Below, one piece after another: positions 20,874 through 32,415 of a DNA stretch of 40,686 nt (the first letter of the stretch is position 1; each line of letters starts with the position of its first letter). The notes under the pieces were generated by a model. That model was not told the DNA's origin. It did not search any database and was given only the letters and a program-made list of their open reading frames with translations. Made by a program: the position numbers and the translations under genes. The stretch comes from Smittium culicis (lineage: Eukaryota; Kickxellomycota; Harpellomycetes; Harpellales; Legeriomycetaceae), in contig LSSN01001229.1 in NCBI GenBank assembly GCA_001970855.1, positions 1 to 40,686 on the forward strand, written 5' to 3'.

Positions 20874-23800
20874 ACTTTGAAAATAAACATTTTCGTCTGC
20901 GCTGTGGAATTGACATGATCTTTTTTTAAAAAGTTATTATCAAAAAATATCACCAATAAAACTAAAAACATAGCCCTATTGAAAATGTCCAATAAATTTT
21001 ATATTGCATCCAAATAAATACTCCCTTTAAAAATCAACAAAATTTCAAAGTAAAATAATATTTCCGCGTTTTAAAAAAACCCTGGCAATTTAAGCTAAAC
21101 CTCGTTTAATTTTATTTTTATCAATTTGTTATAACCACCCATAGAAAATTTCTGAATTTTGATTTTGAGCTTAATAAAGTTTGGACTATACTTTAATTAA
21201 AATACTTTGTTTTCGCCGTTATTTTGAGAAAATTGCTCATAATTATTAATCCTCACTATAACTCAGGCTGTAATCACAAAACTTCTTAAATCGACAAAAA
21301 ATCAACTTTTGCAATTCATAATTAAGGTAATAAAAAATAATTACCATTGTCAAAAATTTTGTAATTTTTAATTTCTTAGAATAGTATTAATATCAAATTT
21401 TAACTTGTAGCACAAAGTATAAAATCAAAGCTTATTTTTAGAAATAAACTCAGCTGAATGGGATTGGTTTTAATATAATGTTACTTTTTTTATACATTTT
21501 TGTTGGGGGAAATAGTTATTATGTTTACTTGCACTGATTTTAAAGAACTATTCAAATTTGGCATTAATTTTTTAGAAAATATATCTCTTACAGAACTCGA
21601 AAGTATAAAAATCAATTACCATTATCAAAGACACTTAAGCAATTTGGTTTATGTAATATTAGAACTTACCTTGTATTAAGTAATGCAGCGAGGAATTAAT
21701 CCTCATAGTAATTATCTTATAAAATGAAACCGAAATAACTATAATTTAGACACTTCAATAAGAATTAAGCTATTAAAATTATATACCTTATAGTACATTC
21801 TCCACATAACTTTTATTCAGCATAAAGAAAATTTATTTCGATATTTACCAGGAAATACTGTTGCGCAAACGCTGCAAGAAATACGAGGGGTATAGTATAA
21901 ACTGTTATGATATTACAGTAAAAACTCTGAGTAAGCAACTAGCATTTTTACCCCATTTTGGTCCAAACGCCCTTTCAGATAGCACTTTTCCATTTTATAG
22001 GTTTTTTATTGCTAAAAATAGCTAGCAAGTAACCAGCTACTAATTAACAAAAATAATTAGCTAAAGTTTAGATTTCTTAATTTAATAATTTAATTGGTTT
22101 AATTTTTTTTACAAAATATAAAGTTATAATTGATTCTACAAGTTAAATGTTTTAGTTGCAATGTTTTAAATTATATTTCGGCTCATTTCACAGCCATTTT
22201 ACAACAGAACTGGGAAATACCTTCCCATAGTACAATTGACAAAAGGATAAAATATTTGCAATATAAAAATAGCCAACTCGAAAATAAAATTTACTAAAGC
22301 TTAAAATTTTAATTTTATTAGCCTATAAAATCGCTTTAATATAAATGGGGTATGTTTCAATCAATAAATCTAAATTCTTTCGATTTAAAATTCACAAAGT
22401 TGGCCTCTTAGAGGGTTTCCACCTCAAGGTGTTGCCATATTAGATTTTTTACTGTAAATAAAATTGTTAAAGGATGATAATAGAAGGAATCACTTTATTT
22501 TTTTTTATAAATATATTTCTCTTCCTGTGAATTTTTTTTATAATATACGGATTGGTCATGTAGAATATTTTAAGCTATAGAAAAGCTAATTGTATACCAA
22601 TTTTTATTGAGTATTTTTTAGAAGTATAAAATGAAAATAAAAAATACATAAATTATATTTTAAATGAGGCTAATTAAACCATTTTGCATATATTGTTACA
22701 TTTGCTCACCAAATTAGCTATTTAAAACTAGTTTTCACCAAAATTCGTCAACCTATATTTATAAAATAAGTATTGATAATTTAATATTTATTAAGATTTG
22801 ATAAAAAAATTTCCGTTATTGAAAAATGCTTTTTTTATTGTTACTTCAGCATTATTTTCCCATCGATTGAGTATTAAGACGTTATTCGGGTTTAAATATA
22901 AAAAAATTTTCTTCGAAATTGACTATTATATTTCCTAAACTTCAAGTGAATAGAATTTATATTATTTTTGGGCTCAACTGTTGGATTCAATAAATATAAT
23001 TTTTAATTCATACAACAAATATGATGGACAGAAAATAATTGACAGTAAATACTATGAGAATAGTATAAAAGAAATTACAAATAAACAGTTTATATAAAAA
23101 TACTTCAGCATTTAAGAACTGTTTATTCCTTAGTTTTAACAGAAAATTCATTTAACTTAGTTTTCTTGCATCAATATTCTAGCTTTTTTTACCATTTTCA
23201 TATTCTACGAATTATTTTTTTTTATCTAGATCATATAAACGAAATTACCTCTTAATAAATATATTATTTCAAACCTAAAAATAATTTTCTAAATAGCTTG
23301 AATATATTATAAATAAATTTTCTATTAAAAAAAAAAAACTTGATTCTATTCTCTATATATTTAAATTTTATTTATTTTCGAGTTTTAATATCATTATATA
23401 CTAATTGGCTTTATACAAATCAAATATAGAATTATGAACTCAAAAATCAACATTTTTTTATAAAAATACATTAAAAATTATAGAAAATATTCGATTATAT
23501 ATTTTTATTAGAAAACGTTAATCAGTCAAAGATCATTTAATTCGTATTTTTTTATAATTTTTTACTTTATAAAAGAAATTTCAATATAAAAATAAAATTA
23601 AGGCTAATAATTCTATAATCTTAATTCCCTTTTTACATTAAGAATTATTTATTTTTATACTATTTATAATTTATTTACCGGGCCACAAAAAGCAAAAATA
23701 AATATTATGCCCAAATAAAGCATAATTATAATAATTTAAATATTGAATTTTTTTTCTTTTTTTTATGATTATCTGAATATTTATTTTCGGTTTTTTTAGT

Positions 23801-23926
23801 TTTACTAAGCCATTTATTAATTAAATCAATAAAATTATCTAAAAAAAACTAATATAACCTTATTAAAATATTATTTTAGTGAAAACCATCCTCTTTTCGG
23901 TACTAATCGATTATATATGTAGAAGT

Positions 23927-23972
23927 TTTAGCTACTGCGGCTAAATCCTTCGGTTCTTTTGAGCGTGTGCTC
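23927..23972. other. Two adjacent hairpins in a less AT-rich patch
   Basis: TTTAGC (23927-23932) pairs with GCTAAA (23940-23945) around a 7-base loop. It is followed by GAGC-GTGT-GCTC (23961-23972). The patch from 23935 to 23990 is clearly richer in G+C than its surroundings. In AT-rich genomes such islands can mark structured RNA genes, but no known RNA family, tRNA or snRNA signature is recognised on either strand. Candidate only. Confidence 0.2.
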
Positions 23973-24187
23973 ATAGGGCTCATGTTGATATTGGATGTAT
24001 TTTTATTTAGAGTTTGGTTTATCAATAAAGAGTTTAAAATGCTGTATAAAAGATTTATTTAGTTGTGATTAAGTGATAATTTTATTAATAGTAAGTTGAC
24101 CAAAAAAAGTAAAGCTTATTAAATGAAATACTAAATTCTTCCGTTTAGCCTTATTCCCATTTTCCCTTTAACTTTTCCTATTTTTCG

Positions 24188-24292
24188 ATGATGTTTCGTT
24201 GTCGGTTTGTGGCGGTTTTTATACTTGTCTGGTATCATGTCAAGTTTTGTGACATGAATTTTGTTATACTTTTTATCAATTTAATTAATTAA
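24188..24292 (+). CDS. Possible small hydrophobic ORF (34 residues)
   Basis: A short frame beginning with two Met codons, MMFRCRFVAVFILVWYHV, then a second hydrophobic stretch. It could be a tiny membrane peptide with positively charged N-terminus, or chance. It lies immediately upstream of another small frame inside the only less AT-rich island of the desert. No family is recognised, and length alone makes this weak. Confidence 0.12.
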   Translation: MMFRCRFVAVFILVWYHVKFCDMNFVILFINLIN

Positions 24293-24351
24293 AATAGTCA
24301 TTAGTGTGTCATTAAACTGTCAAATTTTGGTTGACATCATTATTATATTCA

Positions 24352-24534
24352 ATGAGGTTAAATTTTGCAAGAAGATTTTCAGAAAATACAAGAAAAATCA
24401 AAAGCTTAGAATCAGATTCCAAAGAGAATTCTTTGGGTGATTCTACACTTCCACATATATTTGGCATTATACTTTATCTAGACCCTACGATTTTTATGAC
24501 ACGGGCAAAAGAAAAAGTTAAAGTGTTCGACTAA
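24352..24534 (+). CDS. Hypothetical small protein (60 residues), possible presequence
   Basis: Open frame from an ATG to TAA encoding 60 residues. It starts MRLNFARRFSENTRK, a basic, amphipathic, acid-poor beginning like a mitochondrial presequence. A polar acidic part and a hydrophobic stretch (IFGIILYLDPTIFM) follow, with a charged end. Its base composition is less AT-rich than the desert on either side, which is the main reason for listing it. No homologue is recognised. It could be a gene fragment or pseudogene, or one exon of a larger gene. Confidence 0.25.
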   Translation: MRLNFARRFSENTRKIKSLESDSKENSLGDSTLPHIFGIILYLDPTIFMTRAKEKVKVFD

Positions 24535-27500
24535 TAAATATTAATATAAACAATTTAGATTATTTATTATAATACGCATCACGATGAATATAATCATCTT
24601 TGATTATTTGTAGAGTATGTGTATAAAAAAATATTAATGGGAAAAAATACTGATCTCCGCTTATTTTTTCTATCGGGAATTGTGCTTGAACTAGCTGTTA
24701 AATTCTAATTTTTTAAACTAATAAATAATTACTAATCATCCTTGGTTTACAATATTATTAAATCTATTCAGATAGGATCAGTTTTTAGTTTTGTAATATT
24801 ATATTTATAAATTTTCATTTATAAAAATATATATATATTCTAAATTATATCCAGTTCCAAGTTTTTTTGTTTTTCCAGGTCCTAAAGCGATAAGAGAATG
24901 ATATTTTGATAAATATTAGGGCTATCATTTTTTATTTATCTAATTATTATTATATCATAAATTATTTTTTCCTTATATCATATATCCATAAAAAACTTTA
25001 AAAAATCATAGTAGATAATTATAACTGATATGTATCGATAGCAAATTTTATTGATCCATAAATCGTATATTAGCTGAATTATTTTGGAATAAATACATAA
25101 ACTTTATTAAAGCCCCCAAAATTTATTTCTTGCGTTGATCAATATTTTTATTTCCAATTTTAAATATTTTGCATTAATTTATTAAGAAATTATTTTTGTA
25201 CGCTTTTTATTTTTTTATACATTAATTGTGATTTATGTATAAAAATTCTACAAAATTAGGATATACAATCTTGAAACTTCTTCAGCAAACTCATATATAA
25301 AAATCTAGTCCAAAATATTTTTATTTTAATATCTGTTAGTATAAGCCTCAATATTTCTTGTCATTTTTTAATTATCTGGTCATTACATTTAAATTTTTTA
25401 GGTTGATTTTATTATATTTTTGTTAGTTAAATTCTTAATTTAAAGAATAAAATTATTATAAAATTCTAACAGTGAATAATAAATCTATATTTTACGATAA
25501 TATTTGATTTGAAATTATAAACCTAATTTTTTTTATAGCTTAAAATTTTTAAATAGTACTAGTTAAAAATTTTTTATTGAAACTTTTTAGTATACAGCTT
25601 TATAATATAAATAAAAAATTCCGACTATTTAAATAGCATCCAGAGGCTTTGATTGATAAATTTTTATTTGACCTTCATATAATTATAGTTATTGATTTTT
25701 TCGTTTTACTTTTTTAATTTGACTTGTTTTCATATTAATTTATTTTCCATTTAAATTCAAAGACATCCTTTTTATCCAAATTTTTATTGAAATTTGAGAA
25801 AAGTTATTTAATTTTACATTTTTACATTTTTAAGTTATATTGAAAGATTGACATAAGACATCATGTAACGAATAGGATTAATTGAGATGAGTTAAATTAT
25901 GTTTTATGTTTTTTAGATAATTGATAATTAATTATTTTATTTTATTTCCTCCTTAATTTAACTTTCACTCAACAAAATATTACAAGGTAAAAAATATGTA
26001 CGTAGAAAATTATTATCATGAAATTTGTTTAATTGAGCGTTCTATTATCTTATAATTCTAGAATAATTAATTAAAATTTTAACACTAAGGTAAAAAAAAA
26101 CTATATATACATCAAATTATTTGATATTTTTTATATTTATCATAAATAAAGCTTTAAACCATGCATATTTCTATATTTAAAATATATAATTGTAACGTAT
26201 CGAACTATTATTTTTGCTTTAAGAAATTATTTTTGCATAAAATATATGCTCAGACATAGAATTTATTTAAACCATGTATTACTGGTTTTTTTGCAGTTAT
26301 TTTTAGCGAGCTATAAATTTTTTTGCGCTTAACATAAATTGGTTTAAATATATTAATAGCTCTCTAAAATAATAAAAACACTAATAATTCAAAAAATACC
26401 AAAAAAATACCTTAATTCAAAAAAATTTATACAATTAAGATTTTATTTAATAATTTTCTCGGATAATGAATTAAATGGAAAATAATCAAACGTGTATATT
26501 CTATATGCCATAGTATTCTCATAATATCAAATTTTATTTAGACTGTTATATCAGCAATATCAATACGCTTGTATTCAAATATCATTATATTAAAGCCTAA
26601 ATATTCAATATATTTATACTTAAAGTTGTAAAAAAATTAATGACATAAATACTGAGAAAATTTTTAAAACGAATGACAATTTAATGCTTAATATACTCTC
26701 AAAAAAATCCGATAAAAATCTTTTCAAATATTTTTAATAAATTGAATTTTTATTAATATTATAGAATAATTAACAGTGTTTAAACGCTTATATTTGAACA
26801 TATTAATGCAGAAAAAAAAATAAAACATAAGTATAATGTTATATTTTGACGCATTTTGTGTAAAAAAAATTTTACTTTTATTTTATTTTTCATAAAAGCA
26901 TGTTGTAATTATTAATTTTTTTTTATTATAACCTTTTTAAATTAATATAATATAAATCAATTAATTTTGGTAAATATCAATATCATAAAAAATTTTACTA
27001 ATCTAAAAATGAATTTTCTAATAATAAAATATTCCAGTATAATAATTAAGTATAAATAATTTTCCATAGCTTTTTTAATTCGTATAAAATGTTAATTTAA
27101 CTCGCCTCGTTGTTTAGACAAAATATAATACATTGAAATAGTTATGGGTTCATATTGATATTGTATTGTGATTGATTTAAACCCTATTTTATAAAATATC
27201 GATTCATTTACGATAAGTATGTATACGAAAATATTTGTCTTTATAATAGAGTTTAGTTATAGTTAGTATTTTTAGTGGAAATTTGGTTATTATTGAATAT
27301 CTCTCAAAATAAAAATATATTATTATATTGAAGATATAATTATCTTTGATATTAATATATAAATAATTTTGAAACCTTATTTTTTGTGAATATTTGAAAA
27401 ATATCTGAAGTAAAAACCTTTAGAACTATTTAATTAAGATTAATGGATTCAAATAATAAAATTTGAATTACTAGGATGGGTATTTAATAAATTTAACGTA

Positions 27501-29451
27501 AGTTATTTTTTTAATAAATGAAAGAATTCAGAACATAGTATAAATTAGACTTTTATTTTATAAAAAAATAATTCATCTATTATAATATTTTTTAAATTTC
27601 TTATTTAAATAGTATTTTCCTAATATATATAATTGCGCTATTGATAAATATTTTATCTATTGAATAAAAAAAGAGCAAAAACATATGTTAAAATATCTGA
27701 ATGAATATTTAAAATTTTTTTGAATTAAGTTTTAATTTATTATAAATCAGATTAGTCTAATATTTAATATACATATAGTTAATAAAAAATAAAAGTTGAA
27801 TAATTTGAGCCAGTTTTATTATTGAAAAAATATTTACCTGTATTTATTATGAATAACACCAGAATGTTTTCTGTGAAGTATCGAATTTATTTCATAGATA
27901 TTTAATTCCATATTTACACGAATATTTATTTAAATTCAAGTGCGTTCTTAGAATTTCATTCTTGTGGTTTTTATTTGAGTTAAAAACGAGTGTTCTATTT
28001 TTCATAAAAATACGAAATATTTGATGACGAATACAATTAATTTATTGAGCTTTTTAAAAATATCCTTTATTATTTTGAAATACTACTTGATTCACTACCT
28101 TGTAGATATGTGGATTTTCCAGGTTTCAGTATTTATACAGAGTCCAAAAAATCATGATGAAAAATATTGTACATTTTAGAGTTCCAATTTTAATACCTAA
28201 AATGAAATAATTCAATAATCATTCCATCGTATGCAGAGCCATTATTTGTACTAGATCATATTTTCTTATCCTTTGAAATGACATATATTATAATTGAGGT
28301 CAGTAACCATTTCTGAATAATATTTTTATTCATAAATCGATCCAAATTGATTAATATGTGTTTATTCATATTGCGTTTTACTTTTTTTTAGTCTGATTAG
28401 ATCAAAAAAAAAAAATTTCATTGGATAAGGTTGAGTTTAGTTTTGATCCTAAGCAATTTCCCTACTTTTATAAATAGTTCCCGTAGTTTTCGGGCTAAAA
28501 TTTTAATTGAAAGATTCAATGACATCGTTTGCTAATTTATTAAAAATAAGATTGGGATTAAAATTTTGAAAGCAGAGATCAAATAGACAATTTATGGATT
28601 CATCAGAGATTTTTATCTCTTTCTGATCTAGCGATATTGCGAATTTTTTGTTATTTTAAATTTTAATTTATCTGAGTCCGAATATTTTACATTGTATTTG
28701 CTTAAAGAATTCGAAAATTATCTATAAAATTTTATGATTTTTATAGGCAAACTATTTTTGTTTGAATACTGAGCTAATCAGTGCTCAAATAGCGTAACAA
28801 ATATTGATATGGCTTATAATTACTGGAATTATATTTTAAATACTTTAGTGTCTACATATATAGTTTTAATATTATAAAACCATCTTATCTTATTTTTTTT
28901 TGGAGCTTTTTGATATTTTTTTTAAATTTATTATAATATATACTTAATTCAATAATTATGCTAACAGTACCAAGATTATCAATTTAAGTTTTTTTTTTCT
29001 TATTTTTTCAAGCTATGGTTTGTATAATACGCTGTATAAGAAAAAATAAAAACTGCAAATTATGGTTTCGTGTATTTGTTTTTTGTAACCATTCATATAT
29101 AGAAAGTTTATTTCTGCAAAATTAAAGGAGTATAAATTAAAAACTTTTATATAAGCATACGCACATTTTTTTTATAGTAAATTTCCTCTAGTGTGATCGG
29201 AAATAAAACTTTATTAGATATAGTTACTTTAAGCATTTTTAAAGTAATTAGAATTAAATTTCTTTCTAAATTTTTATAAATTTAAAAAGTAGAAAAATTG
29301 TATGAACTGGTATACATAGGTAAATAGGGAATAAACATCGAAGAATAAAAAATTTTTAATTAGGATCGAAAAAAAAAGTAATAGATAATGAGATTGCTAT
29401 CTAATAGTAAGTGCAATCATAATCAAATCTGATATAAAAATAATAATCAAG

Positions 29452-29533
29452 CGTCAGCAGCAGGATTTGAACCTGCGCGGGCAGAGCCCAACAGATTTCG
29501 AATCTGTCTCCTTAACCACTCGGACATACTGAC
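29452..29533 (-). tRNA. tRNA-Ser, anticodon CGA
   Basis: Read on the minus strand from 29533, the sequence folds as a class II tRNA. The acceptor stem is GTCAGTA with TGCTGAC plus discriminator G. A D arm contains GAGTGGTTAAGG (A box). The anticodon arm ACAGA-TTCGAAA-TCTGT has anticodon CGA, decoding UCG serine. A long variable arm, GGGC-TCT-GCCC, is typical of serine tRNA, and the T arm is GCAGG-TTCAAAT-CCTGC (B box GGTTCAAATCC). No intron. A T5 run lies about 15 nt past the 3' end as a pol III terminator. CCA is not encoded. Confidence 0.96.
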
Positions 29534-30101
29534 ATGTTAGTAGGTGAAAAAAAGATATTATTATTTTTAAAACTACTGATATTTTGATTTAATGCGCTTT
29601 TTAGTTATCTTGTGCAATATTGATAAGGAATATGTGTATGAGAGGATAAACAGTTATTTAATCCGCTCCCGTCCAACAATCATTAAATAAATCGATATAT
29701 TGATTCGATTTATATTTAAAAGCAGGTACATTATTCGCAGGTATACTAGCACATGGCAATAATTGATTGAGGTCAGAATAATACCATCTTGACTGAATCT
29801 AGAAAGTCATATTTGGTAGACCTAAACCAGCCTCCACAAGCAGGAAAGGGATTTAACAGTAATGTATTTGGATGAGAAAATTACGAAATACAAGTGAAAT
29901 AAATGGCAATATTACTTATAAGGCTGAAATAAGTAACATTGTGAATTTAATATAAGCTCAGGTCAAGATATGGTTAATTTATGACAAATAAGAGGAGAAA
30001 AGGGGGGGGGGTTTGTATAAATTTATAATTATTCAGGTCATTTATAAAAAAAAAAATTATAAAGGGGGAAATAGAACAAACAAGAGAGGGGGTTAGGGGA
30101 A
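29534..30101. other. Spacer between tRNA-Ser and eL22
   Basis: About 570 bp without a gene. It contains a G10 homopolymer at 30002-30011 and further purine-rich sequence, which on the minus strand is the pyrimidine-rich 3' flank of eL22. Nothing else is recognised. Confidence 0.5.
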
Positions 30102-30826
30102 TTATTCGGCAACTTGGTCTTGGTTGATGTTGTAGTATTTGAGTTTGTAGGTGTTTTTGTCAGTGGAGACGACTCTGATCCAATCTCTGAGTTGGTTCTT
30201 TTTCAAGAATTTCTTGGTTAGGTATTTGAGGTATCTCTTTGAGAAGTCGATTTTTGAGGTGACGTTGATTGAAGAGTTACCAGATTTGGAGATGATGATG
30301 GTGTTACCCAACTTACCGGCTAAACCGTTAACCTTGATTCTGTCGTGCAAGTACTTTTCCTAATAGAAGGTTGGGAGAGTGGGGGTATAGAAAGAGGTTA
30401 AAGGTGGAATAGAAATAAGAATAAAATATGATGACGGATAGGAAATGAAAGGGGGGTACTTACGAACATGGAGATGTCGAGGATCTTGTCACCTACTGGG
30501 TCAGAGGCATCGATTTTGAATTTACCCCAAAGTTTTTTTGGTTGAGTCTTTGATCTCTACATAAAACAGTAAAAAAAAGTTGAAAAAGTTGAAAAAGATG
30601 GTAATTGGGAATTATAGAATAATTTTGAAGGAGGAAGGGGGAAATGTGATATATTATAAATGCAAATGTTTTTTTTGGAAGTTTTGAGACAAGAAAAATC
30701 GAGTATATTGGAAATTAAGAGGTTCTTTATTTTTGAGGTGAAAGGGGGGAGGACGGAAGTTGGTAATATGAGGGTGATAAATTTTTGAGGAGTTGGGAGG
30801 GATAAAGAACTTACGATGGCAGGCAT
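30102..30826 (-). CDS. RPL22: 60S ribosomal protein eL22 (spliced, three exons)
   Basis: eL22 is a component of the large cytosolic ribosomal subunit. On the minus strand, exon 1 is 30826-30815 (only ATG plus three codons, MPAI), exon 2 is 30556-30464 and exon 3 is 30359-30102, giving 120 residues. Both donors are GTAAGT and both acceptors TAG; all joins are phase 0. The exon 2 product carries the KFKIDASDPVGDKILD stretch. Exon 3 contains DRIKVNGLAGKLG and the hallmark block FSKRYLKYLTKKFLKKNQLR followed by DWIRVVS. The C-terminus INQDQVAE lacks the long poly-acidic tail seen in yeast and human eL22. A minimal first coding exon with a relatively long first intron (258 nt) is a common layout for fungal ribosomal protein genes. 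It is divergent from the oxidoreductase gene. Confidence 0.95.
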
Positions 30827-32415
30827 GTTCGAAATAGTAGGAGAAGCTTCTTTTTTTAAAAGAGGGCAAAGAATAAAAGCAGGAGTAGCTATTTATGAAT
30901 AAGAACAAGTAAGATAAAAACAAGGGGACTCTACTCTCTTATTTTTATTTTGTGAAAAGAAGGTTTCAATGGAAATCAAGCAAAAATTTACAATATCTGA
31001 TTTTTTCTTTTTTCAGACAAGCAAATTCCGCTAAAAAAAAAATTTTCTTTAATTCAGGCAGTCGCTAAATCCTATTTGCCATAAGCAGGTTATCGGCGAA
31101 CGTTATTTGGCACAGACCCTTGAATACGCATCTCTATTTGCTAGATAAATGAAAATGGCTTGAAATATTGGATGAAATAAAGGTATGGTGTAGGGTATAT
31201 TGGCGCTCTATTTGCTGGATGGTAAATGAAGCAGCGAATAGGGAGGGAGTACAGGTACAATTTATGTGTTGGTAATAAATATGGCTTTTGGTGGGATGGG
31301 GTAGGAGAGGAGAGAAAGCGCAGGAAGCACCGCTATTTTTTTCTATTTTTGCGCCCAGATATCTCGATACACTATAGAAGAGCGTTCCGCCTTAGTGGCC
31401 AAACAAAGCACCCCTCAAGCTCAAGGGTTAGAATATAGCCAAGTAATTGGCTTACTCAAATCGAACCACAATCTCTGGGCCATTAAATAGTTTAATTCAT
31501 TAAACTCAGGCACCTATAAATGGCGGTTATAGGCGATGATTAAAGCATTTATTAGCGTTTGGCTATGATTGATCAATAGATTTAATTTGGAAGACATTGA
31601 GCCCAATTATCAGTCAAATGGGCTGATAAGATGCTATGGTTTGCTAGCCTGGAGTGTTGGCGACTAATGCTTCTAAATTATTTGCTGAAGGTCTGGGCTC
31701 CAGCAATCGTTGTGGGGATATGAGATGTTTAGGGTCAGTTTATTTTACTTATTTCTCTTTTTGCTGTTAATTTCTCGGAGACGCAACAAACACGCCAGCG
31801 GTTATGCATATCGATCTGTTTTATGCCCATCGATATACTTTTCGCCGATCGATAGCTTGCCCTAAAAACTCATTTATTCGCTTTGAGAATTATTCAGTGT
31901 GACCACGTTTTGATCTACTGCAACGACCCAAAAGCGCAAATTAGCTCATATATCTAGCAATCAAAATGAGACAGAGTAGCGACTGTGGCCCAGAAAATGA
32001 TTACTAATTTGTTGCTAAATCAGAAAAGCCCATTTGATCTGAAAGCACTTCCCCATAAAATACTGCGCTTAGAGTACAACCTGCCCTTATAATGCCTAAG
32101 CAGATTACCTACACCAGATTTATAACTCCACACATATCTTAAAAGTATCAAACCTACCCACCTCCACTAATACAATAAACATCTCATAATAGCCCCAATA
32201 CCTTAAATTTTTGTATTCCCTATATATAGTCTTTAAAAATAGTTGTATTTCTTATTTGTTTATATCAGGAAAAAACTGAAATCAAAGTCTCACCTAAACA
32301 GCCAATTCTCACCACATACTTCTCACCCCCCTCCCCCCCCCGCACCGAAAAAATAAATAAAAGACATTAAGGCCGTGACTCTTATCTTTCTTTTAAATAA
32401 GCTTCACTAAAAAAA
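30827..32415. other. Divergent intergenic region between eL22 and the Gfo/Idh oxidoreductase
   Basis: About 1.6 kb, noticeably richer in G+C than the deserts, serving as two back-to-back promoters. A 70-codon open frame at 31226 lacks any recognisable feature and is not called. Present are GCAGCGAATA (31231-31240), TATTCGC at 31875, and an imperfect direct repeat CTATTTGCT(A/G)GAT (31134 and 31208) followed each time by TAAATGA. A pyrimidine-rich stretch with a C-run sits just upstream of the oxidoreductase. Confidence 0.5.
31134..31229. repeat. Imperfect direct repeat CTATTTGCTrGAT, two copies 74 bp apart
   Basis: Copies at 31134-31152 and 31208-31229 share CTATTTGCT(A/G)GAT and end in TAAATGA, with a three-base length difference between. 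The second copy runs straight into GCAGCGAATA. Possibly a duplicated promoter element; function unknown. Confidence 0.5.

Larger units (their letters stand above)
19797..29451. other. 9.65-kb AT-rich gene desert
   Basis: Extremely AT-rich DNA with no convincing protein gene, transposon or long repeat. Both strands are stopped frequently. A (TAA)n microsatellite lies at about 20848-20873, and homopolymer A or T runs are common. A 13-base C-rich run directly follows THOC1 (about 19808-19822). The only compositionally distinct piece is at about 23880-24540, with two hairpins and two small open frames (listed separately). A few short imperfect repeats, such as AATTACCATT(G/A)TCAAA near 21338 and 21614, suggest decayed sequence. 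Confidence 0.75.

Noticed and set aside
23920..23990. tRNA gene in the desert island
   Set aside because: No TTCRANNC T loop, anticodon arm or acceptor pairing on either strand.
31226..31438. 70-codon frame between eL22 and the oxidoreductase
   Set aside because: No recognisable domain, and lies in a divergent promoter region.
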